The position numbers and the translations under genes are program-made. From an uncultured Pelagibacteraceae bacterium (GTDB lineage Bacteria; Pseudomonadota; Alphaproteobacteria; Pelagibacterales; Pelagibacteraceae), in assembly GCA_902517745.1 (NCBI GenBank), contig CABYDS010000001.1, forward strand, positions 62,001 through 126,000: 64,000 bases of DNA, given 5' to 3'. The notes under the pieces are model-generated. The model searched no databases. It saw nothing but the letters and a program-made list of their open reading frames with translations, and had not been told where the DNA came from. Of this stretch, positions 27,554 to 35,166 are shown one piece after another. How positions within the stretch are numbered: the first letter of the stretch is position 1; every line of letters begins with the position of its first letter.

Positions 27554-28825
27554 TTATAATTTAAAAGGTATATATAATGCTAGGTCAGGGAATAAGTAAA
27601 TAACAAATACTGTAAATAACATTATAATGACAAAAGGTATCACACCTTTAGCTATTTCTGACATTTTTGCTTTACCAATTGCTTGGAGAACATAAATATT
27701 TAGTCCAACAGGAGGTGTAATTAATGCACACTCAATCATTAGTGTAAAAATTATTCCAAACCAAATTAAATCAATGTTCATTGCAGCAATTGAGATCGAA
27801 AATATAGGCATCATGATTAAAATTAATGACAGGGTTTCCATTATAAATCCTAAGATTAGCAAAGTAATACAAACAACTAGTATAAATAAACCAGTCTCAT
27901 TAATATTAGTAACTATGAAAGACGATAAATCTTGAGGAATTCTATAAAGAGAAATTGCTTTACCAAAAACTTTTGCTCCTGCAATAATGATAAATATAGT
28001 AACTGTAGTTTTCATTGTCTCCAAACCAGCTTCGATAAAACCTTTAAAATCTAATCTTTTTTTAGCCACAACATAGATAAATGATATTAAAAAACCAATA
28101 CCACCTGCTTCTGTTGGTGTATAAATTCCAGCATAAATTCCACCCAGCATGATGAAGGCCATTAATAATATTGGCAAACCTCTTTTTGTGTATTTAATTT
28201 TTTCTTCTAAAGTGCTGGATACATTTTGAACTTCTTTATTAAAAAATTTTACGTAAAAAACTGAAAAGATAATAAAAAATAATGCTAAAACTATTCCTGG
28301 CCCAATTCCCGCAAGAAACATACTTAGTACAGACTCTTCCACAACAAATGCATATACAATCATTGGAATTGATGGAGGAATTAAAATCCCTAAAGTTCCG
28401 CCTGCTGCCAAAATACCTAAAGTAAAGTTTCTGTGATAACCTCTATTAATCATTGCAGGAAATGCTACAGTTGAAATTGTTGCTGCAGTAGCCACTGATG
28501 ATCCAGATATAGCAGCGAAAATACTGCAAGAAACTATAGTTGCTATTGCTAAACCGCCTGGAAAATTTCCAACCCAGCTTTGAGCAAAATTAAATAGATC
28601 TTCTCCAACACCTGCTTTTAACAGTATATTAGACATCATCAAAAACATCGGAACAGCTAATAAAATAAAGTTATCTGCCACACTGTAAAAAGTTTGTGGG
28701 ATCATTAAAGGAGAAATATCTCCAAATAACATTAAACCCAATCCTATAGAACCTAAACCAAATGCTATTGGCACTCCTAAAAAAAGTACAAAAAATAACA
28801 AAAATAAGATTATTGCTACTGTCAT
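27554..28825 (-). CDS. dctM: TRAP transporter large permease (DctM)
   Basis: 423 residues, about twelve membrane segments. Family hallmarks are GVPIAFGLGSIGLGLMLFG near residue 17, GSSVATAATISTVAFPAMINRGY near 108 and GILIPPSIPMIVYAFV near 146. It is the sodium-driven channel of a TRAP system for organic acids. The start overlaps the small permease gene by 4 bases; the lyase gene follows 2 bases after the stop. Confidence 0.95.
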   Translation of the reverse strand: MTVAIILFLLFFVLFLGVPIAFGLGSIGLGLMLFGDISPLMIPQTFYSVADNFILLAVPMFLMMSNILLKAGVGEDLFNFAQSWVGNFPGGLAIATIVSCSIFAAISGSSVATAATISTVAFPAMINRGYHRNFTLGILAAGGTLGILIPPSIPMIVYAFVVEESVLSMFLAGIGPGIVLALFFIIFSVFYVKFFNKEVQNVSSTLEEKIKYTKRGLPILLMAFIMLGGIYAGIYTPTEAGGIGFLISFIYVVAKKRLDFKGFIEAGLETMKTTVTIFIIIAGAKVFGKAISLYRIPQDLSSFIVTNINETGLFILVVCITLLILGFIMETLSLILIMMPIFSISIAAMNIDLIWFGIIFTLMIECALITPPVGLNIYVLQAIGKAKMSEIAKGVIPFVIIMLFTVFVIYLFPDLALYIPFKL

Positions 28826-29298
28826 TTAATTATATCTTTGATGTATTTAGGTACTTCAAAAAGCACTCTTAAAACCAAAAATGCAAAACATAATGGTATT
28901 GCAAATTCAGTAAGAAAGGATGGAACATCTAAAATTGTAGAGCTTGTTCTTCCAACTTTAAGAGAATCGTAAGCAATTAACCATCCATAATAAAGTACAA
29001 ATCCACTAAAAATTAAAATAAATATTGCACTTATTAAATCTAATATCTTTTTTCCTTTATCTCCTACCTTGTCATATATAACTGTTATTCTGATAAAATC
29101 GTTTTTATGAAAAGTATAAGTTAAAGCTAAATAAGTAGCCCAAATTTGTAAAAATCGAGAAATTTCATTTACCCAAATAGTAGGTGAATTAAATATGTAT
29201 CTCATGATAACTTCATAAGAAACTATAAAGCCTATCATAATAAATAACGCTGAAGCTAAATAGCCAGAATATTTTACAATTTTGTCGTAGGTATTCAT
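28822..29298 (-). CDS. dctQ: TRAP transporter small permease (DctQ)
   Basis: 158 residues from ATG at 29298 (the ORF track begins five codons earlier, inside the hairpin). Four membrane segments and the DctQ words SYEVIMRYIFNSPTIWVNEISRF near residue 30 and LALTYTFHKNDFIRI near 57. It forms the membrane complex with DctM. It is separated from dctP by a GC-rich hairpin only a few bases before its start. Confidence 0.92.
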   Translation of the reverse strand: MNTYDKIVKYSGYLASALFIMIGFIVSYEVIMRYIFNSPTIWVNEISRFLQIWATYLALTYTFHKNDFIRITVIYDKVGDKGKKILDLISAIFILIFSGFVLYYGWLIAYDSLKVGRTSSTILDVPSFLTEFAIPLCFAFLVLRVLFEVPKYIKDIIK

Positions 29299-29304
29299 TT
29301 GAAA

Positions 29305-29326
29305 ACCCCGCACTTTAGTGCGGGGT
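29305..29326 (-). terminator. GC-rich hairpin between dctP and dctQ
   Basis: On the minus strand the stem ACCCCGCAC / GTGCGGGGT encloses a 4-base loop and is followed by TTTTC, then the dctQ ATG. It is the most GC-rich stretch of this intergenic space. Probably a partial terminator or attenuator placed between the binding protein and the membrane genes. Confidence 0.85.
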
Positions 29327-29337
29327 ATTTATATGAT

Positions 29338-30327
29338 TTAAAGTTTGTTTGCAGCTTTTACAAGTTGATCACCAACTCCACCAGCTCCACCTGTTCTAGA
29401 AATGTAATCATCAATAACAGATGACGATGCTTTTTTAAGAGCAGAAACTTCAGAACTACTTAGGTTTACAATGTTCATTCCATTTGCTTTTGCTTCTTTG
29501 TAAGCGCCAGCTTCGATATTAGCCATGTCATCTCTTACAGCTTTTTCAGCTACTTTTGATGCTTCAGCTATAGCGTCTCTTTGTTTTTGAGTTAATGAGC
29601 TTAGCCATTTATCATTAGCAACAACAACGAATTCGATATCGCCATGATTTGTAACTGTTAAAGTATCCATTACTTGATATAATTTTCTAGACTTTACACC
29701 AGATACACCAGTCATACCTGCATCAACAGTATTTCTTTGGTAAGCTAAATATTGCTCAGATCCAGATATTAATGCTGGTTTACCACCTAAAGAACTTACA
29801 AAAGCTCCAAGTGTTTTTCCAAATACTCTAATTTTTTTATCTTTAAAGTCAGCCGGAGTTTTCATTGGACCACCATTAGATAACATAATTGCTGATCCAT
29901 AAGCTTGATAATAAAGTGGAACAGCTCCAGTTTTTGCTATTGCAGGATCAAGAATAGCTCTTATCTCAGATCCAGCTTGAGTTGCTTTTCTTACTTTTTG
30001 TTCTGAATCAAATAAGAATGGAAGATAGAAAACATCAACTTCAGGATTAGTTCCTGCAAATCTTGTTATAGATGCAACACCAGCTTCGATCGCTCCTGAA
30101 CCTACAGCTTGTGGAACCTCTTTATCTTTGTAAAGTTGTGCAGAGTCGTAAATCTCTACTTTAATGTCTGATCTTGATTCTAATTCTTTTTTAAATACCA
30201 AAAGGTTCTGACCTAAGTGAGCCTTTAATGGTAATTGAAGTGTAATTCTCATTTTTGTTTCTGCCAAACTTGCACTGGCAAAAGAAACGAAAATTAGAGA
30301 AAATATTATTCTTTTAAAGATTTTCAT
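29338..30327 (-). CDS. dctP: TRAP transporter solute-binding protein (DctP)
   Basis: 329 residues; signal peptide about 22 residues ending SLAET. DctP-family words: LGQNLLVFKKELESRSDIKVEIYDSAQLY near residue 38, TPADFKDKKIRVFG near 157, and AGMTGVSGVKSRKLYQVM near 203. It binds an organic acid in the periplasm for DctQM. Shine-Dalgarno gaggga is seen upstream on the minus strand. The neighbouring lyase and dehydrogenase hint at a 2- or 3-hydroxy acid; this is inferred. Confidence 0.93.
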   Translation of the reverse strand: MKIFKRIIFSLIFVSFASASLAETKMRITLQLPLKAHLGQNLLVFKKELESRSDIKVEIYDSAQLYKDKEVPQAVGSGAIEAGVASITRFAGTNPEVDVFYLPFLFDSEQKVRKATQAGSEIRAILDPAIAKTGAVPLYYQAYGSAIMLSNGGPMKTPADFKDKKIRVFGKTLGAFVSSLGGKPALISGSEQYLAYQRNTVDAGMTGVSGVKSRKLYQVMDTLTVTNHGDIEFVVVANDKWLSSLTQKQRDAIAEASKVAEKAVRDDMANIEAGAYKEAKANGMNIVNLSSSEVSALKKASSSVIDDYISRTGGAGGVGDQLVKAANKL

Positions 30328-30362
30328 GTTATTTCCCTCTTTTTTGTTAAATGAGACTATTT

Positions 30363-30372
30363 AAGTCGACTT
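30363..30372. promoter_or_regulatory. AAGTCGACTT palindrome upstream of dctP
   Basis: Perfect 10-base palindrome with a GC-rich centre, 36-45 bases upstream of the dctP start and in the divergent space shared with a DMT exporter gene. Position suits an operator. No regulator gene adjoins it. Confidence 0.35.
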
Positions 30373-30402
30373 TAAAATTAAATACAATATTAATAATCAT
30401 CA

Positions 30403-31302
30403 ATGAATTGGATAATTGTAGCTATTTCTGGGGCTTTTTTTCAAAATCTTAGATCAACTTTACAGAAAAAACTTAATCAAAAAGTATCTACTATTGCATC
30501 TACTTATGTAAGATTTGCTTTTGCATTACCATTTGGGACAATTTTATTTTTTTTGTATTTTCAAGACTTAAATGTAATTCCTGAAATCCTTAGTCAAAAA
30601 AAATTTATATTTAACGTATTATTAGGTTCAATTTTCCAAATAATTTTTACATTTGTTTTACTCTATTTATTTAGATTTGCTAATTTTGTAGTTGGAACTT
30701 CATTGAGCAAAACTGAAGTTATTCAGGTTGCGATTTTTGAATATTTGATAATAGGGGACAAATTAAATAAATTTGGAATAACAGGTATTATCGTATCTAC
30801 AATTGGAGTAATTATACTTTCGATTAAAGATTTAAGTTTATTTCTAAAAAACTTATTTTCAAAAACAACTTTAATTGGTTTATCTGCAGGATTATTCCTA
30901 GGTTTAAGCGTTGTATATTTTAGAGCTGCAGCATTAACATTGGAAAATTTTAGTAATAACTTTGAAAAAGCTATAGCAACACTATTTTTTGGTTTAGTTA
31001 TACAAACAACATTAGTTACTATTTATTTAATTATATTTGAAAAGTCACAGTTTAAAAAATTATATGAAAACAAATACGAATGTTTGACAGCAGGGTTAGC
31101 TGGATTTCTTGCAACATTATCTTGGTTTTATGCTTTTACATTAATACAGTCTTCATTTGTTAGAGCTATCGGCCAAATAGAATTATTATTTAGTTATGTG
31201 TCTTCAAAGTATATGTTTAAAGAAAAAGTCAAAATTACAGAAATTTTAGGGATAATTATATTTGTAATAGGTGTACTAATTTTATTACTTAATAAGAGCT
31301 AA
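30403..31302 (+). CDS. DMT-superfamily (EamA-like) membrane transporter
   Basis: 299 residues with ten hydrophobic segments arranged as two five-helix halves, the usual EamA layout. FVVGTSLSKTEVIQVAIFEY near residue 94 matches the conserved region before the fourth helix in this family. Likely an inner-membrane metabolite exporter or importer. It is divergent from the TRAP operon and its 3' end overlaps the convergent SMR-like gene by 4 bases. Substrate unknown. Confidence 0.85.
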   Translation: MNWIIVAISGAFFQNLRSTLQKKLNQKVSTIASTYVRFAFALPFGTILFFLYFQDLNVIPEILSQKKFIFNVLLGSIFQIIFTFVLLYLFRFANFVVGTSLSKTEVIQVAIFEYLIIGDKLNKFGITGIIVSTIGVIILSIKDLSLFLKNLFSKTTLIGLSAGLFLGLSVVYFRAAALTLENFSNNFEKAIATLFFGLVIQTTLVTIYLIIFEKSQFKKLYENKYECLTAGLAGFLATLSWFYAFTLIQSSFVRAIGQIELLFSYVSSKYMFKEKVKITEILGIIIFVIGVLILLLNKS

Positions 31303-31634
31303 TTAATTCTCCCAAGATAATTAACCATTACAACACCAATAATAATTAAAAAAATTCCAATTAAACCGTATATATTTGGTATCTGATTATATTTAATCAT
31401 CCCGAAGACTAAAATAGCAGCCACTGTTGTCCCACTATAAGTAGCATAAGTAAAACCTACTGGTATCATAGACATTGCTTTTGCAAGTCCATACATAGTT
31501 ATACACATAAAAGCTATTGATAATATCGTTGGAGTTAATTTTGAAAATCCATCTGAAATTTTAGCAAAACTATTTGCGGCAATTCCTGTTGATATAGCTA
31601 ATACTAAATAAATATAACCAGATAATGGTTTCAT
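31299..31634 (-). CDS. SMR-family-like small membrane protein, copy B (membrane-embedded Glu absent)
   Basis: 111 residues, four membrane helices and the SMR frame (IPVGFTYATYSGTTVAAILVFGMI near residue 56 corresponds to EmrE helix 3). In ungapped alignment on NSFAKISDGF, the residue at the position of EmrE Glu14 is Gly, and no acidic residue lies in helix 1. It overlaps copy A by 4 bases, the arrangement expected of a heterodimer pair. Drug/proton antiport of the EmrE type is therefore doubtful. Confidence 0.82.
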   Translation of the reverse strand: MKPLSGYIYLVLAISTGIAANSFAKISDGFSKLTPTILSIAFMCITMYGLAKAMSMIPVGFTYATYSGTTVAAILVFGMIKYNQIPNIYGLIGIFLIIIGVVMVNYLGRIN

Positions 31635-31966
31635 TTATTTGTTCCTAATAAGTTAACTATTAAGACACCCGATATAATTAAAATCAATCCAATTATTGTA
31701 TAAAAATTTGGTACTTGATTAAATTTTATAACACCAACAGCAGCTGTAGCAATTATACATAGGCCCGCAAAAGAGGCATACGTTATTCCAACTGGTATAC
31801 TTTTCATAACTAAAGACAAAGTATACATGCATCCAACAATTGTTACTGCTGTGATTATACTAGGTATTAATAATGTAAAACCTTGAGCACTTTTAGCAAA
31901 ACTATTTGATGCCGTTCCAAGAATTACTGCGATTAATAAAATTATATAAGCAGTTATACTATTCAT
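31631..31966 (-). CDS. SMR-family-like small membrane protein, copy A (membrane-embedded Glu absent)
   Basis: 111 residues from ATG at 31966 (MNSITAYIILL); the ORF track's upstream extension lies in the isomerase gene. Four helices; NSFAKSAQGF near residue 21 and IPVGITYASFAGLCIIATAAVGVIKFNQVPN near 56 align without gaps to copy B. As in copy B, the EmrE Glu14 position is Gly. Both share the NQ(I/V)PN turn before helix 4. The start overlaps the end of the HCCA-isomerase-like gene by 8 bases. Confidence 0.82.
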   Translation of the reverse strand: MNSITAYIILLIAVILGTASNSFAKSAQGFTLLIPSIITAVTIVGCMYTLSLVMKSIPVGITYASFAGLCIIATAAVGVIKFNQVPNFYTIIGLILIISGVLIVNLLGTNK

Positions 31967-32555
31967 TTGCCTTCGACCATTTGATTGCATCTTCCATTCT
32001 ATCATCTCCCCAGAATATTTCATTTTTTACAACAAATGACGGACTTCCAAATATTTTATTTTTTCTAGCTTTTTCTGTATTTGATAAATAAATATTATTT
32101 ATTTCCTCAGAGCTTGCCTCTGAAACAATCTTTTCTTTATCTAAGCTTAGTTTTTCGCAGATTTCACTCAAGTTGGGTTCAACAGCAGGCTCTTTTCCTT
32201 CTTGAAACCATCGTTTATACGTAAGCTGAACGTAATCTACACCCCAGTTATTTTTTAAACCTAATATTGCAATTTTATTAGCTAAATCAAATTCTGTTAA
32301 AGGGTAAGGGACTGGTGTTTTGGCAAAAAATCCATAATTTTTTGCTCGTCTTTCTATGTCTCTCCACATGTAATCTACTTTATTTTTTTTTTCTTTAGGA
32401 AAGGGAACATTGTTCATTTCTTTCATTATTGCTCTCACACTAAAAGGAGTCCAGTTAAACTTAATTTGATGTTGTTTTTCTGCTTCTAGTGCTCGAGTAA
32501 CCGAAAGATAAGTATAAGTACTTCCAATAGAAAAATAAAAATCTATAATGTTCAC
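31959..32555 (-). CDS. DsbA-family 2-hydroxychromene-2-carboxylate isomerase-like protein
   Basis: 198 residues. The thioredoxin-type start IDFYFSIGSTYTYLS has Ser/Gly in place of the DsbA CxxC, as in HCCA isomerases. FGSPSFVVKNEIFWGDDRMEDAI near residue 168 is the C-terminal hallmark with the cis-Pro region. Such enzymes use glutathione to isomerise aromatic ring-cleavage products, and relatives act as glutathione transferases of kappa type. It is the only clear enzyme in a run of small proteins, and no aromatic ring-cleavage genes are in view, so another electrophile may be the substrate. Confidence 0.87.
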   Translation of the reverse strand: MNIIDFYFSIGSTYTYLSVTRALEAEKQHQIKFNWTPFSVRAIMKEMNNVPFPKEKKNKVDYMWRDIERRAKNYGFFAKTPVPYPLTEFDLANKIAILGLKNNWGVDYVQLTYKRWFQEGKEPAVEPNLSEICEKLSLDKEKIVSEASSEEINNIYLSNTEKARKNKIFGSPSFVVKNEIFWGDDRMEDAIKWSKANE

Positions 32556-32876
32556 TTATTTTGACATTGGCGTTGCGCCAGTTTCTAAACTAATCATTTT
32601 GCCATCTTTGTATTTGTAGACTGCCATAACTGCTTCTACATTACCATCATCAAATGTTACGAACGCATGGTGAACACCAACTTCATCATTTTCATAAACA
32701 ATTCTAGTTTTATCTTGCTTGATATCACCACTCATTGCCCATTTGATAACATCACCTTTAGTTAAAACACTCCCTGATTTATGCATTGTGAATTTAAAAT
32801 CATCATGCAAAAGTTCGTTCATTGCTGCTTCATCTTTATTTTTAATTGCAGCACTATATTTTTCTAATATTGACAT
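32556..32876 (-). CDS. NTF2/SnoaL-like small protein
   Basis: 106 residues with the NTF2-like pattern: an N-terminal helix pair (YSAAIKNKDEAAMNELLHDDFKFTMH), then strands ending in VMAVYKYKDGKMISLE. No signal peptide. Its stop directly abuts the start of the isomerase gene. Could be a small hydrolase/isomerase or ligand-binding dimer; no catalytic set can be assigned. Confidence 0.72.
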   Translation of the reverse strand: MSILEKYSAAIKNKDEAAMNELLHDDFKFTMHKSGSVLTKGDVIKWAMSGDIKQDKTRIVYENDEVGVHHAFVTFDDGNVEAVMAVYKYKDGKMISLETGATPMSK

Positions 32877-32887
32877 TTTTTTCTCCT

Positions 32888-33178
32888 TTATGCTCCTTTA
32901 ATTATTAATGTATTTGATACTGTATTATCTAATCTAATTTGTCTGATAGGTTTATATATTTCTGAATTGTACCACTCAAAAACTTTTTCATAAGATGGGA
33001 ATTTAATTACAACAGTTCTTGGATATTTCCACTCACCTTCAATGACTTCATTTTCGCCACCTCTTATTATGTACTCGCCACCAAACATTTGAGCAGTTGG
33101 AGGAGCTTTTTCCAAATACTCTTTGTAATTTTCAGGATTTAACACATTAATATTTAATATGATATATCCTGAAGGCAT
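32888..33178 (-). CDS. DUF1330-like alpha/beta-barrel protein
   Basis: 96 residues. GYIILNINVLNPENYKEYLEKAPPTAQMFGGEYIIRGG and the later KFPSYEKVFEWYNSEIYKPIRQIR are the words of DUF1330, a dimeric ferredoxin-like barrel. Cytoplasmic, function undefined. The following gene in the run starts 11 bases after the stop. Confidence 0.85.
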   Translation of the reverse strand: MPSGYIILNINVLNPENYKEYLEKAPPTAQMFGGEYIIRGGENEVIEGEWKYPRTVVIKFPSYEKVFEWYNSEIYKPIRQIRLDNTVSNTLIIKGA

Positions 33179-33201
33179 TACAAACCTTATTACAAAAATT
33201 A

Positions 33202-33492
33202 TTACATATCTACTTTATTTAATTCGTAGACACTATAACTTTCCATAACTTCTTTCATAACTGGAGCTGATACTGGATTGCTTCCATCTATAAAAGCTTT
33301 AAGAGCAGCTTTATCAGTCACAAAAATTTTAAACATTACTGTTTTTTTGTCAGGTGCAACTGTTCCAATTGTTTTTGATACATTTGCAACTTTCGATCTT
33401 TCTGCCATACCAGCATCTGATTGCATAAAGCCCATAAATTTTTCTAACTTACCTTCTTTTAAATGAGCTACTACTAGTGTTTCTGTTTCCAT
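33202..33492 (-). CDS. Small alpha/beta-barrel protein of unknown function, paralogue 1
   Basis: 96 residues, no signal peptide. Two beta-alpha-beta halves are suggested, with VMFKIFVTDKAALKAFIDGSNP near residue 50. This segment resembles VIVKYATMEGFEAFKNDKEL in the next upstream gene of identical length, so the two look like tandem duplicates of a dimeric barrel family. No catalytic residues stand out. Confidence 0.7.
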   Translation of the reverse strand: METETLVVAHLKEGKLEKFMGFMQSDAGMAERSKVANVSKTIGTVAPDKKTVMFKIFVTDKAALKAFIDGSNPVSAPVMKEVMESYSVYELNKVDM

Positions 33493-33519
33493 ATTTTATC
33501 CTTTCTTTATATTGATTGT

Positions 33520-33810
33520 TTATCCACTAAAATTTTCCATAAAATTTTCATGCATCGGTGTAACCTTTGCTGAATCTAAATCCACGCCTGCTTCAGCTCT
33601 TGCTGCATGAAGTTCTTTGTCATTTTTAAATGCTTCAAAACCTTCCATGGTTGCATACTTAACGATTACAGTAAATTTTGTAGGGTCTTCTTTTGATACA
33701 CCTGCAAAAATAATCGTAGCACCAAATCCTTTAATTTTTTCAGCATTCGCCTTTACCATATTCATCCAAGATGAAAATGATTTTATATTTTCTTCGATTT
33801 TTATGATCAT
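33520..33810 (-). CDS. Small alpha/beta-barrel protein of unknown function, paralogue 2
   Basis: 96 residues, no signal peptide. It begins with a beta strand and a helix containing WMNMVKANAEKIKGFG, then VIVKYATMEGFEAFKNDKEL near residue 48, and ends HENFMENFSG. Same length and strand order as the gene 27 bases downstream. Resembles antibiotic-monooxygenase-type or DUF3764-type barrels, but I cannot place it firmly. Confidence 0.7.
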   Translation of the reverse strand: MIIKIEENIKSFSSWMNMVKANAEKIKGFGATIIFAGVSKEDPTKFTVIVKYATMEGFEAFKNDKELHAARAEAGVDLDSAKVTPMHENFMENFSG

Positions 33811-33823
33811 TTCTTTTTCCTTT

Positions 33824-34222
33824 TTATTTTACCGGTGTCATAATTTTCTGTCCTTCGACACCAATTGCAACTACAATCGCTTTAACTGGAACATTTCCAA
33901 TATTTTTCGACTCGTGTACAATTCCAACATCTTCAACAAATGCATCACCAGCTTTGAATACTTGGGTTTTTCCTTCATGAATTAATTCAATTTCACCTTG
34001 CTGAATCATAATTAGAACTGGAAATGAGTGCGTATGAGGAGTTACTGGAGCTCCTACAGGTACAGTAAATTCAAAAGCTGTTATTTTTGCTTTTCCTGTA
34101 GGGTATACAATATCATTTCCCATTCCTGTTTGACTTGTTGATAAAATTCTCTTTACATGGCTATCTGCGTAAACATTAGCTGTAAATAAACTTAAAATTA
34201 ATACTAAAATTGTTTTTTTCAT
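33824..34222 (-). CDS. Exported single-domain cupin
   Basis: 132 residues; clear signal peptide (MKKTILVLILSLFTANVYADS). The cupin motif 1 segment PVTPHTHSFPVLIMIQQGEIELIHEG gives a metal-binding HxH near residue 64, and VEDVGIVHESKNIG near 104 gives the second-motif His. A periplasmic metal-binding cupin; enzymatic or sensory role is not known. It is followed by four small cytoplasmic genes in the same direction. Confidence 0.83.
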   Translation of the reverse strand: MKKTILVLILSLFTANVYADSHVKRILSTSQTGMGNDIVYPTGKAKITAFEFTVPVGAPVTPHTHSFPVLIMIQQGEIELIHEGKTQVFKAGDAFVEDVGIVHESKNIGNVPVKAIVVAIGVEGQKIMTPVK

Positions 34223-34235
34223 TTTTTCCTTTCAG

Positions 34236-34703
34236 TTAGTTCAAATTATAAGTACCAACGATTTGATTGTAAGATTGTACAACTCCATCTTTAGCTGAAT
34301 CAATTTGCGCATAAGATGTTGTTCCACCTCCAGAAATATTCTCATATTTCCCTGTTCCACTTACAAACTTCCATCTTAATATTTTTCCCATTACGCCTTC
34401 GTAATGTGTTGTTGTAGTACTACCATCTTCAAATTTGTTTATACAAACGCCTGTCTCAAAACCTTTTCCTTTAAGTCCAACAATTGATCCAACACAATAT
34501 GATGAAGATCTGTCACCAAAAGTTGTTCCCTCAATAGCTTTATTACCAATAGTTCCTTCATATATTATCGAAAAATTGCCTTTATCATCACCTATAACTT
34601 TAGAAGTGCCAGAGAAAAAACCAGTTTGTTTAATTTGTCCTTGCTCAGCAAAAGCTGTACTCGACATAAATACGAAAATTAAAATAAAATATAATTTTTT
34701 CAT
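34236..34703 (-). CDS. Exported beta-barrel-like protein of unknown function
   Basis: 155 residues; signal peptide ending TAFAEQ at about residue 20. The mature part is Gly/Thr-rich beta sequence with two Cys (near residues 70 and 82) and the repeating GTGKYENISGGGTTSY wording that recalls dirigent or allene-oxide-cyclase-like barrels. No catalytic assignment. It lies between the NTF2-like and cupin genes, 13 bases from the latter. Confidence 0.7.
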   Translation of the reverse strand: MKKLYFILIFVFMSSTAFAEQGQIKQTGFFSGTSKVIGDDKGNFSIIYEGTIGNKAIEGTTFGDRSSSYCVGSIVGLKGKGFETGVCINKFEDGSTTTTHYEGVMGKILRWKFVSGTGKYENISGGGTTSYAQIDSAKDGVVQSYNQIVGTYNLN

Positions 34704-34709
34704 AAACTC

Positions 34710-35084
34710 TTACTTCTTAATTGCATTGAACATGCTTAGTGTGTCATCAAACGCAATAAATAATGTCAGTTTACCATCATCGCCTACTTCAAAATAATGA
34801 CCAAAAATAGTATCCATGCCATCTGCCTTAGCAGTTGCTTTAACAAACACTTTATTCCCCTCACTAATCATCATATCAGGGGTTACTGAAAAATTACTCC
34901 AAAGATTTGGAACTTGCATCATGGTTTTCATATATGCCTCTTTGCCTTTATGAGTTCCTGACATTGGATGCTTATCCCCAGGATAAATCCAAGTGATATC
35001 ATCATGTACCATTTCCATAAATCCCTCCATATCTCCTTTGCCAAAAAGTTCATATCCTTTTTTAACTACTTCTTTTGCGTCCAT
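34710..35084 (-). CDS. NTF2/SnoaL-like protein
   Basis: 124 residues with KKGYELFGKGDMEGFMEMVHDDITWIYPGDKHPMSGTHKGKEAY at the start, the classic SnoaL-like opening (Asp and Trp in DDITW). FGHYFEVGDDGKLTLFIAFDDT follows near residue 90. First gene of the leftward run of ten small genes, so its upstream 80 bases should hold the promoter. Function unknown. Confidence 0.8.
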   Translation of the reverse strand: MDAKEVVKKGYELFGKGDMEGFMEMVHDDITWIYPGDKHPMSGTHKGKEAYMKTMMQVPNLWSNFSVTPDMMISEGNKVFVKATAKADGMDTIFGHYFEVGDDGKLTLFIAFDDTLSMFNAIKK

Positions 35085-35132
35085 AAAATTTCCTTAATTT
35101 TTTAATTATTATTATTTATTGTAAGTTAAAAA

Positions 35133-35150
35133 TGTAATGGTTTTATTACA
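35133..35150 (-). terminator. Weak terminator-like hairpin after cysK-like gene
   Basis: Minus-strand reading TGTAAT-AAAACC-ATTACA followed by a T run. The stem is short (6 base pairs) but lies 17 bases after the cysK-like stop, where a terminator is expected. Confidence 0.4.
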
Positions 35151-35166
35151 GTGCTGATATGCGTGA

